This document shows, piece by piece, positions 16,288 through 23,880 of a stretch of DNA of 64,000 nt; the stretch's first letter is position 1, and every line of letters begins with the position of its first letter. Made by a program: the position numbers and the translations under genes. Under the pieces are notes generated by a model. That model did no database searches and had not been told where the DNA came from. It was given only the letters and a program-made list of their open reading frames with translations. Source of the DNA: Streptosporangium violaceochromogenes (GTDB taxonomy: Bacteria > Actinomycetota > Actinomycetes > Streptosporangiales > Streptosporangiaceae); contig NZ_BNBB01000020.1 of assembly GCF_014654615.1 (NCBI RefSeq), forward strand, positions 31,267 to 95,266, read 5' to 3'.

Positions 16288-17550
16288 GTGCCCGAGGCGC
16301 CGGGCGGCATGTTCCGCTCGCTGCGCGTCTACAACTACCGGCTCTTCGCGCTCGGCGGCATGGTCTCCAACGTCGGCGGCTGGATGCAGCGCACCGCCCA
16401 GGACTGGCTGGTGCTGGAACTGACGCACGGCAGCGCCGCCGCGCTCGGCCTGGCCACCGCGCTGCAGTTCCTGCCGCAGCTGCTGTTCGGGCTCTGGGGC
16501 GGAGTGCTCGCCGACCGCTATCCCAAACGGCGGCTGCTGGTCATCGCTCAGTCGATCATGGGGGTGCTGGCGCTCACCCTGGGCCTGCTCACCCTGACCG
16601 GTCACGCGCGGGTCTGGCACGTCTACCTGATGGCCTTCGCCCTCGGTCTCGTCCTGTGCGTCGAGGTCCCGACCCGGCAGTCGTTCGTGGTCGAGATGGT
16701 CGGCCGCCGGGACCTGTCCAACGCCATCGCGCTGAACGCCTCCAGCTTCAACCTGGCCCGCGTGGTCGGCCCGGCCCTCGCGGGCGTACTGATCTACGTG
16801 CTCGGCGGCACCGGCCCGATCTTCATGCTCAACGCGCTGTCGTTCGCCGCCGTGCTCGGCGCCGTACTGCTCATGCGCGCCTCGGAGCTGACCACCCCCG
16901 ATCCGGTGCCCCGGGCCAAGGGACAGCTCCGCGCGGGGTTGCGTTACGTGCTGATGCGGCCGGACCTGCTGATGCCGATCCTGCTGATCGCCTTCGTGTC
17001 GATGTGCGCGATGTCGTTCTCGATGTCCATCGCCCTGATGGCGCGAGGGGTCTTCGGCGCGGGCGCGTCCTCCTTCGGCCTGGCCTCCAGCATGTTCGCG
17101 GTGGGTGCGCTGGGCGGCGCGCTCATGGCGGCCCGGCGCGTACAGCCCGGCCACCGGCTGCTGATCGGCGGAGCGGTGCTCTTCGGCCTGTCCCAGATCG
17201 CCGCCGGCCTGGCGGCGTGGTACCCGGCCTACCTGCTCCTCCTCGTCCCCGCGGGTGTCGCGCTGATCACGGTCAACACGGCGGCCAACACCCGGGTTCA
17301 GCTCGCCACCTCGCCGGAGATGCGCGGCCGGGTGATGGGCATCTACATGCTGGTGTTCACCGGCGGCGCACCGATCGGCGCCCCCGTGCTCGGCTGGATC
17401 TCCGAACTGGGCGGCCCGCGCACGGGGGTCGTGCTCGGTGGGGTGCTCACCCTGCTCGGCACCGGCGCGGCGATAATGCTGACCAAGGTAATCGGCAGGA
17501 GGTCGCGTGCGGTTGTTCGTGGGAATGCTGCCGCCGCGGCAAGCGCGTGA
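16288..17550 (+). CDS. MFS exporter (MFS_3/EntS-like)
   Basis: This is a 12-helix major facilitator protein. The first helix begins at MFRSLRVYNYRLFALGG, and the A-motif-like loop GGVLADRYPKRRLL between helices 2 and 3 is clear. The second half starts near GQLRAGLRYVLMRPDLL. The family resembles exporters of siderophores and drugs (EntS type, MFS_3). I chose the GTG at 16288 because GGAGG lies ten bases upstream; GTG 16240, GTG 16255 or ATG 16309 are alternatives. It follows the marR gene and overlaps the next gene (thpR) by 44 bases, so the three genes form one unit. The substrate is probably a hydrophobic toxic compound sensed by the MarR protein, by analogy only. Confidence 0.85.
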   Translation: MPEAPGGMFRSLRVYNYRLFALGGMVSNVGGWMQRTAQDWLVLELTHGSAAALGLATALQFLPQLLFGLWGGVLADRYPKRRLLVIAQSIMGVLALTLGLLTLTGHARVWHVYLMAFALGLVLCVEVPTRQSFVVEMVGRRDLSNAIALNASSFNLARVVGPALAGVLIYVLGGTGPIFMLNALSFAAVLGAVLLMRASELTTPDPVPRAKGQLRAGLRYVLMRPDLLMPILLIAFVSMCAMSFSMSIALMARGVFGAGASSFGLASSMFAVGALGGALMAARRVQPGHRLLIGGAVLFGLSQIAAGLAAWYPAYLLLLVPAGVALITVNTAANTRVQLATSPEMRGRVMGIYMLVFTGGAPIGAPVLGWISELGGPRTGVVLGGVLTLLGTGAAIMLTKVIGRRSRAVVRGNAAAAASA

Positions 17551-18094
17551 GGAACTGACCCGCGCGATCGCCCCCCACCGGTCCGCGTGGCAGGGGCTGC
17601 GCTGGCTGGATCCGGCCGGCTGGCACATGACGCTGGCGTTCCTGGGGGAGGTGCCCGAGGAGGTCCTGCCCGAGCTGGAGACCCGGCTCGCCCGCGCCGC
17701 CTCGCGTCACGCCCCGATGACGCTGTCGCTCGCCGGGGCCGGCGCCTTCCCCTCGGTCCGGCGGGCGCGGGTTCTGTGGACCGGTGTCCGCGGCCCTCAC
17801 CCCCGCCTCACCCGCCTGGCCGGCTCGCTGGGGGCCGGCGCCGTACGGGCGGGAGCCGTACGGGCGGGAGCCGTACGGACCGACCGGCGGCGGCTCCGGC
17901 CGCACCTGAGCCTGGCCAGGTCCCGCGCCGACGTCGACGTGCGCCCCCTGGTCGAGGGGTTCGAGGCGTTCGCCGGGACCCCGTGGGAGGCGCGCACCGT
18001 TCACCTGGTGCGGAGCCGCCTGGGGGCCGTGGTCCACTATGAGACGATCGCCGAATACGTCCTGACGGCCTCGGCACCCGGTGGGCGGAGCTAA
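17507..18094 (+). CDS. thpR: RNA 2',3'-cyclic phosphodiesterase (2'-5' RNA ligase family)
   Basis: This 195-aa member of the 2H phosphoesterase superfamily carries both signature motifs, H40-M-T42-L (WHMTLAFLGEVP) and H133-L-S135-L (RPHLSLAR). They form the twin catalytic site that hydrolyses 2',3'-cyclic phosphate to a 2'-phosphate. The starting MRLFVGMLPP is typical of ThpR. Translation begins at the GTG at 17507, preceded by AGGAGG, inside the end of the MFS gene (44-base overlap). Between the two catalytic motifs lies AGAVRAGAVRAGAVR, encoded by a 15-base tandem repeat, in a loop outside the catalytic core. The linkage to the exporter is positional only. Confidence 0.9.
   Translation: MRLFVGMLPPRQAREELTRAIAPHRSAWQGLRWLDPAGWHMTLAFLGEVPEEVLPELETRLARAASRHAPMTLSLAGAGAFPSVRRARVLWTGVRGPHPRLTRLAGSLGAGAVRAGAVRAGAVRTDRRRLRPHLSLARSRADVDVRPLVEGFEAFAGTPWEARTVHLVRSRLGAVVHYETIAEYVLTASAPGGRS
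17840..17878 (+). repeat. 15-bp tandem repeat in thpR, 2.6 units
   Basis: The unit gccgtacgggcggga occurs twice exactly and once partially. It encodes AVRAG repeats in a surface loop between the two catalytic motifs, and the frame is kept. Confidence 0.93.
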
Positions 18095-18104
18095 GCTCCA
18101 GGAC

Positions 18105-18188
18105 GTGGATCGTCCCCGTCGCTGGCTCCTGCCCACGGTGCTCGCACTGCTCGTGCTCCTCGTGGTGATCGGCGCCCTCGTCTCCTAG
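18105..18188 (+). CDS. Possible single-TM microprotein, 27 aa
   Basis: A short frame opening with GTG encodes six polar/basic residues (VDRPRR) followed by one uninterrupted hydrophobic helix of about 20 residues (WLLPTVLALLVLLVVIGALV) and a final Ser. This is the layout of an N-in single-pass membrane microprotein. GGAG lies 14 bases and AGGA two bases upstream of the start, so the ribosome binding site is not ideal. It fits between the thpR stop and the convergent aldo/keto reductase stop, leaving only four bases. The tight packing and topology argue for a real gene, but length alone cannot exclude chance. Confidence 0.45.
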   Translation: MDRPRRWLLPTVLALLVLLVVIGALVS

Positions 18189-18192
18189 CCCG

Positions 18193-19161
18193 TCACCAGG
18201 CGTACTCCTCCGGGGCCGTCTTGAATCCCGGGAAGATCTCGTCGAGCCCGGCCAGGGCCTTCTCGTCCAGCCTGATCTCCAGAGCCCGGAGGGCACCGTC
18301 GAGCTGATCGAGCGTGCGCGGCCCGATGATCGGCGCGGTGACGGCCCTCCGGTGGAGCAGCCAGGCCAGGCCGACGTCGGCCGGATCCTCGCCCAGCTCG
18401 TCGCAGAACGCCTCGTACAGCTCGATCTTGTCGCGGTGTTTCTCCAGTTCCCTGGTGATCTGCTCCGAGGCCGACCGTCCTTTGTCGATCTTCCGGAGGA
18501 TGCCGCCGAGCAGGCCGCCGGCGAGCGGGCTCCACGGGATCAGGCCCAGCCCGTAGTCCTCACAGGCCGGGATGACCTCAAGCTCGGCGGCCCGGACGAT
18601 CAGGTTGTAGTGCGACTGCTCGGAGACCAGGCCGAGCGTGTTACGGCGGTCGGCGGCCTCCTGGGCCTTGGCGATGTGCCAGCCCGCGAAGTTCGACGAC
18701 CCGACGTACAGGATCTTGCCCTGCTGTTTCAGGATGTCCATGGCCTCCCAGAACTCCTCGAACGAGGTGTTCCGGTCGATGTGATGGGCCTGGTAGAGGT
18801 CGATGTAGTCGGTCCGCAGACGCTTGAGCGAGGCCTCCGCCGCGCGGCGGATGTTGAGCGCCGACAGCAGATCGTCGTTGGGCCAGTCCCCCATCGCGCC
18901 GTAGAGCTTGGTGGCGATCACCGTCTTCTCCCGGCGCCCGCCGCCCTGGGCGAACCACCGTCCGATGATGTTCTCGGTGACGCCCTCGCCCCGCCTCCAG
19001 CCGTACACGTTGGCGGTGTCGAAGAAGTTGATTCCCAGCTCGTGGGCGTGGTCCATGATCGCGCAGGAGTCTTCCTCCGAGGTCTCCGGACCGAAGTTCA
19101 TGGTGCCCAGGCAGAGGCGGCTGACCTTCAGACCGGTACGACCAAGCTGCGTGTATTCCAT
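18193..19161 (-). CDS. Aldo/keto reductase
   Basis: This NADPH-dependent TIM-barrel oxidoreductase of 322 aa has the family layout: MEYTQLGRTGLKVSRLCLGTMNFG at the start, the catalytic region NFFDTANVYGWRRGEGVTE (Asp and Tyr of the tetrad) and YIDLYQAHHID. Later come SEQSHYNLIVRAAE and the cofactor segment GLIPWSPLAGGLLGG, then TAPIIGPRTLDQLDGAL. The catalytic Lys is in VIATKLYG. The first strand, MEYTQLGRTGLKVS, fixes the ATG at 19161 as the start. The gene is alone on its strand, and its substrate is not predictable. A divergent DUF2530 gene begins 125 bases away. Confidence 0.9.
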   Translation of the reverse strand: MEYTQLGRTGLKVSRLCLGTMNFGPETSEEDSCAIMDHAHELGINFFDTANVYGWRRGEGVTENIIGRWFAQGGGRREKTVIATKLYGAMGDWPNDDLLSALNIRRAAEASLKRLRTDYIDLYQAHHIDRNTSFEEFWEAMDILKQQGKILYVGSSNFAGWHIAKAQEAADRRNTLGLVSEQSHYNLIVRAAELEVIPACEDYGLGLIPWSPLAGGLLGGILRKIDKGRSASEQITRELEKHRDKIELYEAFCDELGEDPADVGLAWLLHRRAVTAPIIGPRTLDQLDGALRALEIRLDEKALAGLDEIFPGFKTAPEEYAW

Positions 19162-19273
19162 AAACCACACTAAGCACGCGAAGCACCCACCCGTCGAGCC
19201 CCCCTTCCCCCGAGGGCGGAGGCCCCGCGGGCGTCGCCGTGGCCGGAAGAAGAGCCGGTGAGGGCACATCACC

Positions 19274-19279
19274 TACGCT
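19274..19279 (+). promoter_or_regulatory. -10 element of a leaderless promoter (DUF2530 gene)
   Basis: TACGCT lies exactly seven bases upstream of the GTG start at 19287, placing the transcription start on the start codon. No ribosome binding site is present, consistent with a leaderless mRNA. The same spacing recurs at several other genes here. Confidence 0.6.
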
Positions 19280-19286
19280 GGAACAT

Positions 19287-19583
19287 GTGAACCAGTCTCC
19301 CCTGCGGGATCTCCAGCCGTTGAAGACCAACGACTCGGCCACGATCCTCGTGGGCACCGTCCTGTGGGCGATCGCCCTGGTCGCGCTCCTGATCGCCCAG
19401 CCGGACCCGGAGCACCGGTGGTGGATCTGGACCTGTGTGTCGGGTATATGCGGCGGGCTGTTCGGCCTCTGGTTCGTCCGCCGTCGCGACCGCCGGAGGC
19501 CGTCCCCCGCCTCGCGGGAGCCCGAGCCCCCCGCTCCACGGACCCCCGTCCCTCCCGTCTCCCCTACCCCGCCGTCCCTCTGA
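19287..19583 (+). CDS. DUF2530 membrane protein
   Basis: This 98-aa protein has two hydrophobic helices (TILVGTVLWAIALVALLIA and WWIWTCVSGICGGLFGLWFV) joined by a short loop (QPDPEHR), then a basic cytoplasmic patch (RRRDRRR) and a Pro-rich tail. The pattern LKTNDSATILVGTVLW followed by two TM segments fits the actinobacterial DUF2530 family, whose function is unknown. The GTG at 19287 is chosen because of the leaderless promoter; a longer form from 19239 would place codons upstream of the -10 element. Confidence 0.75.
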   Translation: MNQSPLRDLQPLKTNDSATILVGTVLWAIALVALLIAQPDPEHRWWIWTCVSGICGGLFGLWFVRRRDRRRPSPASREPEPPAPRTPVPPVSPTPPSL

Positions 19584-19612
19584 GAGGCGCCTTTCTCAGC
19601 CGCCCCGGAAGG

Positions 19613-22600
19613 CTAGGCGCCGGTCGAGGCGGTCCAGCTGTCCAGGTCGGCCTCGGCCAGAAGCAGCGGAACGGCGGCCGGGTCGCGCAGCAGGGCGGCC
19701 ACGGCGAGCCGGTCGCCCCACTGGCCCGACGCCCACGCCAGGCCGCGGGCCAGCCCCTCCACCCCCGAGGCGTGCACCGTTCCCTCGAAGAACCGCCAGG
19801 CGGCGGGAACGTCGTCCACCAGCAGCTTCTCGTGCTCCACATAGGTCGCGGGCGCGGTCGGCAGCAGGGACCGCACGGCCGCCGGCACGTCGCGGACCGT
19901 CCCCGCGGAGGTCACCTCCCCGACGGCCTCCTCCCCGGCCAGCGGCAGGTCCAGCAGCTCCGACAGCGCCTCGGCCAGGTCGAACGGGCCGAGGACCAGC
20001 GGACGGCCGGCCACCAGCGGCAGCAGGTCGGGCGCCTCGACCACGACGGGCTCCCCCGCCACGTCTCCGGCCCCGCCGGACAGCGGACGGCCGTCCTCGG
20101 CGTCGACGACGACGATCTCGCCGTTCAGGACGGCGCGTACCGCGCGCGGAGGCGCGACCCGGGTGGGGGCGACTCCGGCGAGGGCCACCCACAGGGCGCG
20201 GAGCTGGGCCCGGTCCACCTCGACCGAGGGGTCGCCCAGCAGGTCGAGGACCTCGTCGGGCCCTCCGTGCGAGGCCAGCAGGTCGGGCAGCGTGGTCCGG
20301 ACGCCGATCATCGCCAGCGCGCCCTCGTCCAGGCCGGCGGGGGCGTCGCCGTACAGGCCGAACAGCAGCGGGTCACCGGAGGGAAGCCGCAGCCGGGTCG
20401 GGCGCGTGCCGCCGAGCACCGGGTGGGTGGACAGCCACCACGCGGTGTAGGACGGCACCTCCACCACCTCCCCGGCGACCAGGAGACGCAGCGGGTGCAG
20501 CACCGAGCGCAGCGGCGGGCGGCTGAGCAGGGCCAGGGCCGAGGGCCAGTCGGCGACGTACTCCAGGTCGCGGACGGCGGAGAACTCCCTGGCGACCGGC
20601 GGCACGTCCGTCTCGGGCAGCAGGTCGAGAACGGCCTCCAGCCACTCGTCCTCGCGGTCCAGGTCGTGATCGCAGTCGTCGGGGTCGATCATGACGTCGG
20701 TGTCGTTGACCACGGCGAAGCCGTCGAGCACCCCGGCCGCGGCCAGCACCCGTGAGCCGTAGCGGTCCACCAGCTCGGGCGCGGCCGTGCCGAAGTGCGT
20801 CTCGGGGTCCAGCAGCCCGGCCAGGGACCCGTCGGCCAGCAGCAGCTCGCCCGCGGGGTACAGCTCGCCGTCGGCGCCGCGCAGCGCCAGCTCCGACAGC
20901 CACGGCGCCTCCCCGGCGACCAGCCCGGCGGCGTCGATGAGGGCGAGCACCGCCGCCGAGACCGGCTCCGCGTCGGGACTGTCCAGCGACTCGGCCACGG
21001 CGGCGCGGGTCAGCGGGTCTTCCAGGACCGTCCGGGGCGTCGCCTCGCCCGCGCCCAGCCGCAGCAGCAGGGGATGAGCCGCCTGCGGATGCACGACCCG
21101 CAGCCCGAGCGGGCCCAGGACGGAGGGGTCCAGGCGGGAGCCGTCGGCCAGCAGCAGCGTGCCGCGCGGCCCGCGAACCAGGCGGCCGTCGGCCAGCGGC
21201 ACCGGCAGCGCGCCAAGGGCCTCGGGGTCGTCGGCGGGCAGCACCTCGTACAGGGATCGCCACCAGGCGGGGTCCCTGTCCTTGACGACGTCGCCGGAGA
21301 GCATGTCCACAACGTCGGCGAGCTCCACCCGCCGCACGCCGAGCGCGGTGAGCCCGGGATGCCTGGACGGCCAGCCGGCGGGCAGCAGCCCGGGAACCAT
21401 GTCGGCGATCTTCGCCAGCAGTTCGCCCGGTCCGGCGACCACCGACGCCTGCCGCCCGGCCACGACCGGCTCCCCGCCACTCGGGCCCGCCTCCCGGCCG
21501 GAGACGTCCGGCCTCCCCGCGGGCAGGCCCTCGGCGTCGGCGGGCGGGGAGAGCGCGGGCAGCAGCGGCGCGTCGGGAAGCCCGCACAGAATCGCCCGGC
21601 GGATCCGGGCGTCGAGCTCCCCCTTGCCCATCAGGCCGGGGACGAGGCCGAGCAGGGCCGGCGTGCGGGGCAGCCCGGTGAGCAGTTCGAGGTAGGTGTC
21701 GGCGGCGCGCTCGACGAGGAAGTCGGTCAGCGGGCCGGCGGCCACGTGCCGCCGGTCGGTGGCCATCGGGAACGAGGCGATCAGCAGGGCGGGCAGGTCG
21801 AGGGGCTCGGAGCTCGGCGTGGGCGCGTGCACCACGGGCGGCACCCGCGCGGGCAGCGGCCTCGGCTCACCGCCGCCGTCAGGGCCGTCGACGGGTACGG
21901 CCCAGCGGACCAGCCAGTGGGGTCTGGCCCGTTCCTCGGTCGGCCGGTCGGCGAACAGCTCGGCCACCTGCTCGGGGGTGAACCGCCCCGAGGCCGACAC
22001 CACCCGCCAGCCGTCGGGCAGGATCGTCCTGAGCTCGCCGTCCACGTCGATCTCGATCGATTCGAGCGCGGGCAGGCCCAGCACCAGCGCGGGACCGGCC
22101 TCCCGGAGCATCCGCCGGACGTCGTCCTCGGCCGCCGCGTCGCGCAGCGGCAGCCGTACGAGGGTGTCGAACCCCTCGGGGACCTCCACCGGCCCCGCGG
22201 GAAACGGCAGGCGCAGCAGCGGCACGTGCCCGGAGCGGTCGGTGAGTTCCTTGGCCAGCACGGGCTCGGCGGCCACCAGCGCGGTGGTCCGCTCACGCGA
22301 CCAGCGCACGACGCCCGACCCGAGCGAGCCGATCACCGGCTCGTCGCAGACCGAGACCACGGCGGCGAAGCCGACGCCGAAGCGGCCCGCCGCGCCGGAC
22401 TCGTCACGCTTGCCCGAGACGCGCAGGGTGGACAGGCCCTCGACGGCGGCGGCGTCGATCGGGGCGCCGGTGTTGGCGGCCGACAGCACGCCCTCGCGCA
22501 GCGACAGCCTGAGCCTGCCGGGCACCCCGGCGCGCAGTGCGGCGTCGGCGGCGTTCTGGGCGAGCTCGACGATCAGCCGGTCGCGGTACCCGCCGAGCGC

Positions 22601-22705
22601 GAAGTCCTCCTCCGCGTTGGCGTCCTCGCGAAACCGCGCGGGCGAGGCCGTCCAGGCCGCGAGAACGGCGGAGCGCAGTCGTTCGGTGCCGAAGATGTCA
22701 GTCAC
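19613..22705 (-). CDS. Sacsin/Hsp90-like ATPase-domain protein, 1030 aa
   Basis: The N-terminal 200 residues form a GHKL (Hsp90-type) ATP-binding domain. The N box is VELAQNAADA, with E47, N51 and D54 placed for Mg-ATP. A G1-type region (LSTLRVSGKRDESGAAGRFG, then VGFAAVVSV) supplies the lid glycines. This matches the sacsin N-terminal ATPase type common in actinobacteria. The remaining roughly 800 residues are not a recognised enzyme; they include an Asp-rich stretch near DVMIDPDDCDHDLDREDE. The protein probably acts as a large chaperone-like ATPase, but this is a family-level inference. It precedes the DUF3027 gene in position; both are read leftward, with 96 bases between. Start ATG at 22705. 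Confidence 0.82.
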   Translation of the reverse strand: MTDIFGTERLRSAVLAAWTASPARFREDANAEEDFALGGYRDRLIVELAQNAADAALRAGVPGRLRLSLREGVLSAANTGAPIDAAAVEGLSTLRVSGKRDESGAAGRFGVGFAAVVSVCDEPVIGSLGSGVVRWSRERTTALVAAEPVLAKELTDRSGHVPLLRLPFPAGPVEVPEGFDTLVRLPLRDAAAEDDVRRMLREAGPALVLGLPALESIEIDVDGELRTILPDGWRVVSASGRFTPEQVAELFADRPTEERARPHWLVRWAVPVDGPDGGGEPRPLPARVPPVVHAPTPSSEPLDLPALLIASFPMATDRRHVAAGPLTDFLVERAADTYLELLTGLPRTPALLGLVPGLMGKGELDARIRRAILCGLPDAPLLPALSPPADAEGLPAGRPDVSGREAGPSGGEPVVAGRQASVVAGPGELLAKIADMVPGLLPAGWPSRHPGLTALGVRRVELADVVDMLSGDVVKDRDPAWWRSLYEVLPADDPEALGALPVPLADGRLVRGPRGTLLLADGSRLDPSVLGPLGLRVVHPQAAHPLLLRLGAGEATPRTVLEDPLTRAAVAESLDSPDAEPVSAAVLALIDAAGLVAGEAPWLSELALRGADGELYPAGELLLADGSLAGLLDPETHFGTAAPELVDRYGSRVLAAAGVLDGFAVVNDTDVMIDPDDCDHDLDREDEWLEAVLDLLPETDVPPVAREFSAVRDLEYVADWPSALALLSRPPLRSVLHPLRLLVAGEVVEVPSYTAWWLSTHPVLGGTRPTRLRLPSGDPLLFGLYGDAPAGLDEGALAMIGVRTTLPDLLASHGGPDEVLDLLGDPSVEVDRAQLRALWVALAGVAPTRVAPPRAVRAVLNGEIVVVDAEDGRPLSGGAGDVAGEPVVVEAPDLLPLVAGRPLVLGPFDLAEALSELLDLPLAGEEAVGEVTSAGTVRDVPAAVRSLLPTAPATYVEHEKLLVDDVPAAWRFFEGTVHASGVEGLARGLAWASGQWGDRLAVAALLRDPAAVPLLLAEADLDSWTASTGA

Positions 22706-22801
22706 AGCGATGAGTCCAAAGGTTGGGGGCCCTGCAGATCACGTCGCGTCGCGACCCGCCGGGCGGAAGGCGCCCGGCGGCCTCGTGGGAGCGGCGTCGG
22801 A

Positions 22802-23617
22802 TCAGGAGTGACCCAGCGGCTCGGCGGCGGTGTCGTCAACGGAACCGGCCAGGTCCGGTTCGGAGACGTCCTCGGCCATGTCGTAGGCGTGGTCGTCGAG
22901 AATCGGTGAGGTGGGCTCGACCTGGGGGGGCAGCACGGCGGCCTCGGAGTGCGCGCCGCAGCCGTGGTCGGCGGCGACCACCCGGCCGTCGTCGGGGGCG
23001 TACTCGTTGGCGCAGACCCCGAAGCCCATGCCCAGCGCGCCGGCGAGCGGCCAGTAGAAGCCACAGGTGGAGCACTGGGCCGGAGCGGCGTGCGCGAGCG
23101 GGGTGTGCGGACCGGACTCACCGGCGTGCCAGCGCCGCACCGCCCGGTCGCGCCCGATCGCGGAGAGCACCCTGGCCCGGCCGAGGCCGTACTCGAAGAT
23201 CATCTGGTGGTCGACCTCTTCGCCGGCCTCGGTGAAGCCGGGGGCGAGCCGCGCGTCGTCGGCGGAGGTGGGCAGCAGGTCGCCCACCCCGAGGTCGCCG
23301 GGGCGCAGCCGTTCGCTCCACGGCACCCACTCGGGCGGCAGCAGCGCGCCCGCGCCGGGCAGGAGGACGACCTCGCTGACCGTCACGGTGCGTGCCCGCG
23401 AAGCCCGCACGACGGTGACGGCCCAGCGCCACCCTCGGTAGGCACGGTCAAGGCAGGCGAAGTAATGCGTGACGATCCGGTCGCCTTCGGCCTCGACCCC
23501 GAGGTGCTCACCGACCTCTTCGGGCCTGACGTTCTCCTCGATCGCGGACCGTGCCCGGTCGACGGCGGCGGCGCAGGCCGGGTCGGCGACGATGGCGCGG
23601 GTTCGAGGGCGGCTCAC
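22802..23617 (-). CDS. DUF3027 family protein
   Basis: This is a 271-aa conserved actinobacterial protein of unknown role. Family-typical features are the N-terminal AVDRARSAIEE helix, HYFACLDRAYRGWRWAVTVVR, VVLLPGAGALLPPEWVPWSER, and a Cys-containing segment QCSTCGFYWPLAGALGMGFGVC followed by NEYAPDDGRVVAADHGCGAHSE. The Cys and His residues could bind metal. The start is the GTG at 23617 with GGAGGA six bases upstream. It lies upstream of the sacsin-like ATPase gene on the same strand, so the two may be co-transcribed. Confidence 0.88.
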   Translation of the reverse strand: MSRPRTRAIVADPACAAAVDRARSAIEENVRPEEVGEHLGVEAEGDRIVTHYFACLDRAYRGWRWAVTVVRASRARTVTVSEVVLLPGAGALLPPEWVPWSERLRPGDLGVGDLLPTSADDARLAPGFTEAGEEVDHQMIFEYGLGRARVLSAIGRDRAVRRWHAGESGPHTPLAHAAPAQCSTCGFYWPLAGALGMGFGVCANEYAPDDGRVVAADHGCGAHSEAAVLPPQVEPTSPILDDHAYDMAEDVSEPDLAGSVDDTAAEPLGHS

Positions 23618-23867
23618 GAGTCCTCCTCCGCCGGCTTGGCGGCCCGACGGCCGCTGTCCGTACTACCTAGCTCGCTACGCTGACTCACAGTTCATTCTCA
23701 CCTATGCCAGGAGCGAACGGCACCCGCCCCCGTCATCCCCGGCCGGTGATCATCACCCTCCGCGTCCGGCCGCGCCGAACCGCAAACCGGAAACCGCTTT
23801 CATCGGGACATTAATCACAACGGATAAGGGCGAACCATGGCACCAGACATCTCACCCGTCATTCGGG

Positions 23868-23873
23868 TAAGAC
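23868..23873 (+). promoter_or_regulatory. -10 element of a leaderless promoter (second MFS gene)
   Basis: TAAGAC is exactly seven bases upstream of the GTG at 23881, so transcription should begin on the start codon. There is no ribosome binding site. Confidence 0.55.
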
Positions 23874-23880
23874 TGAATGC

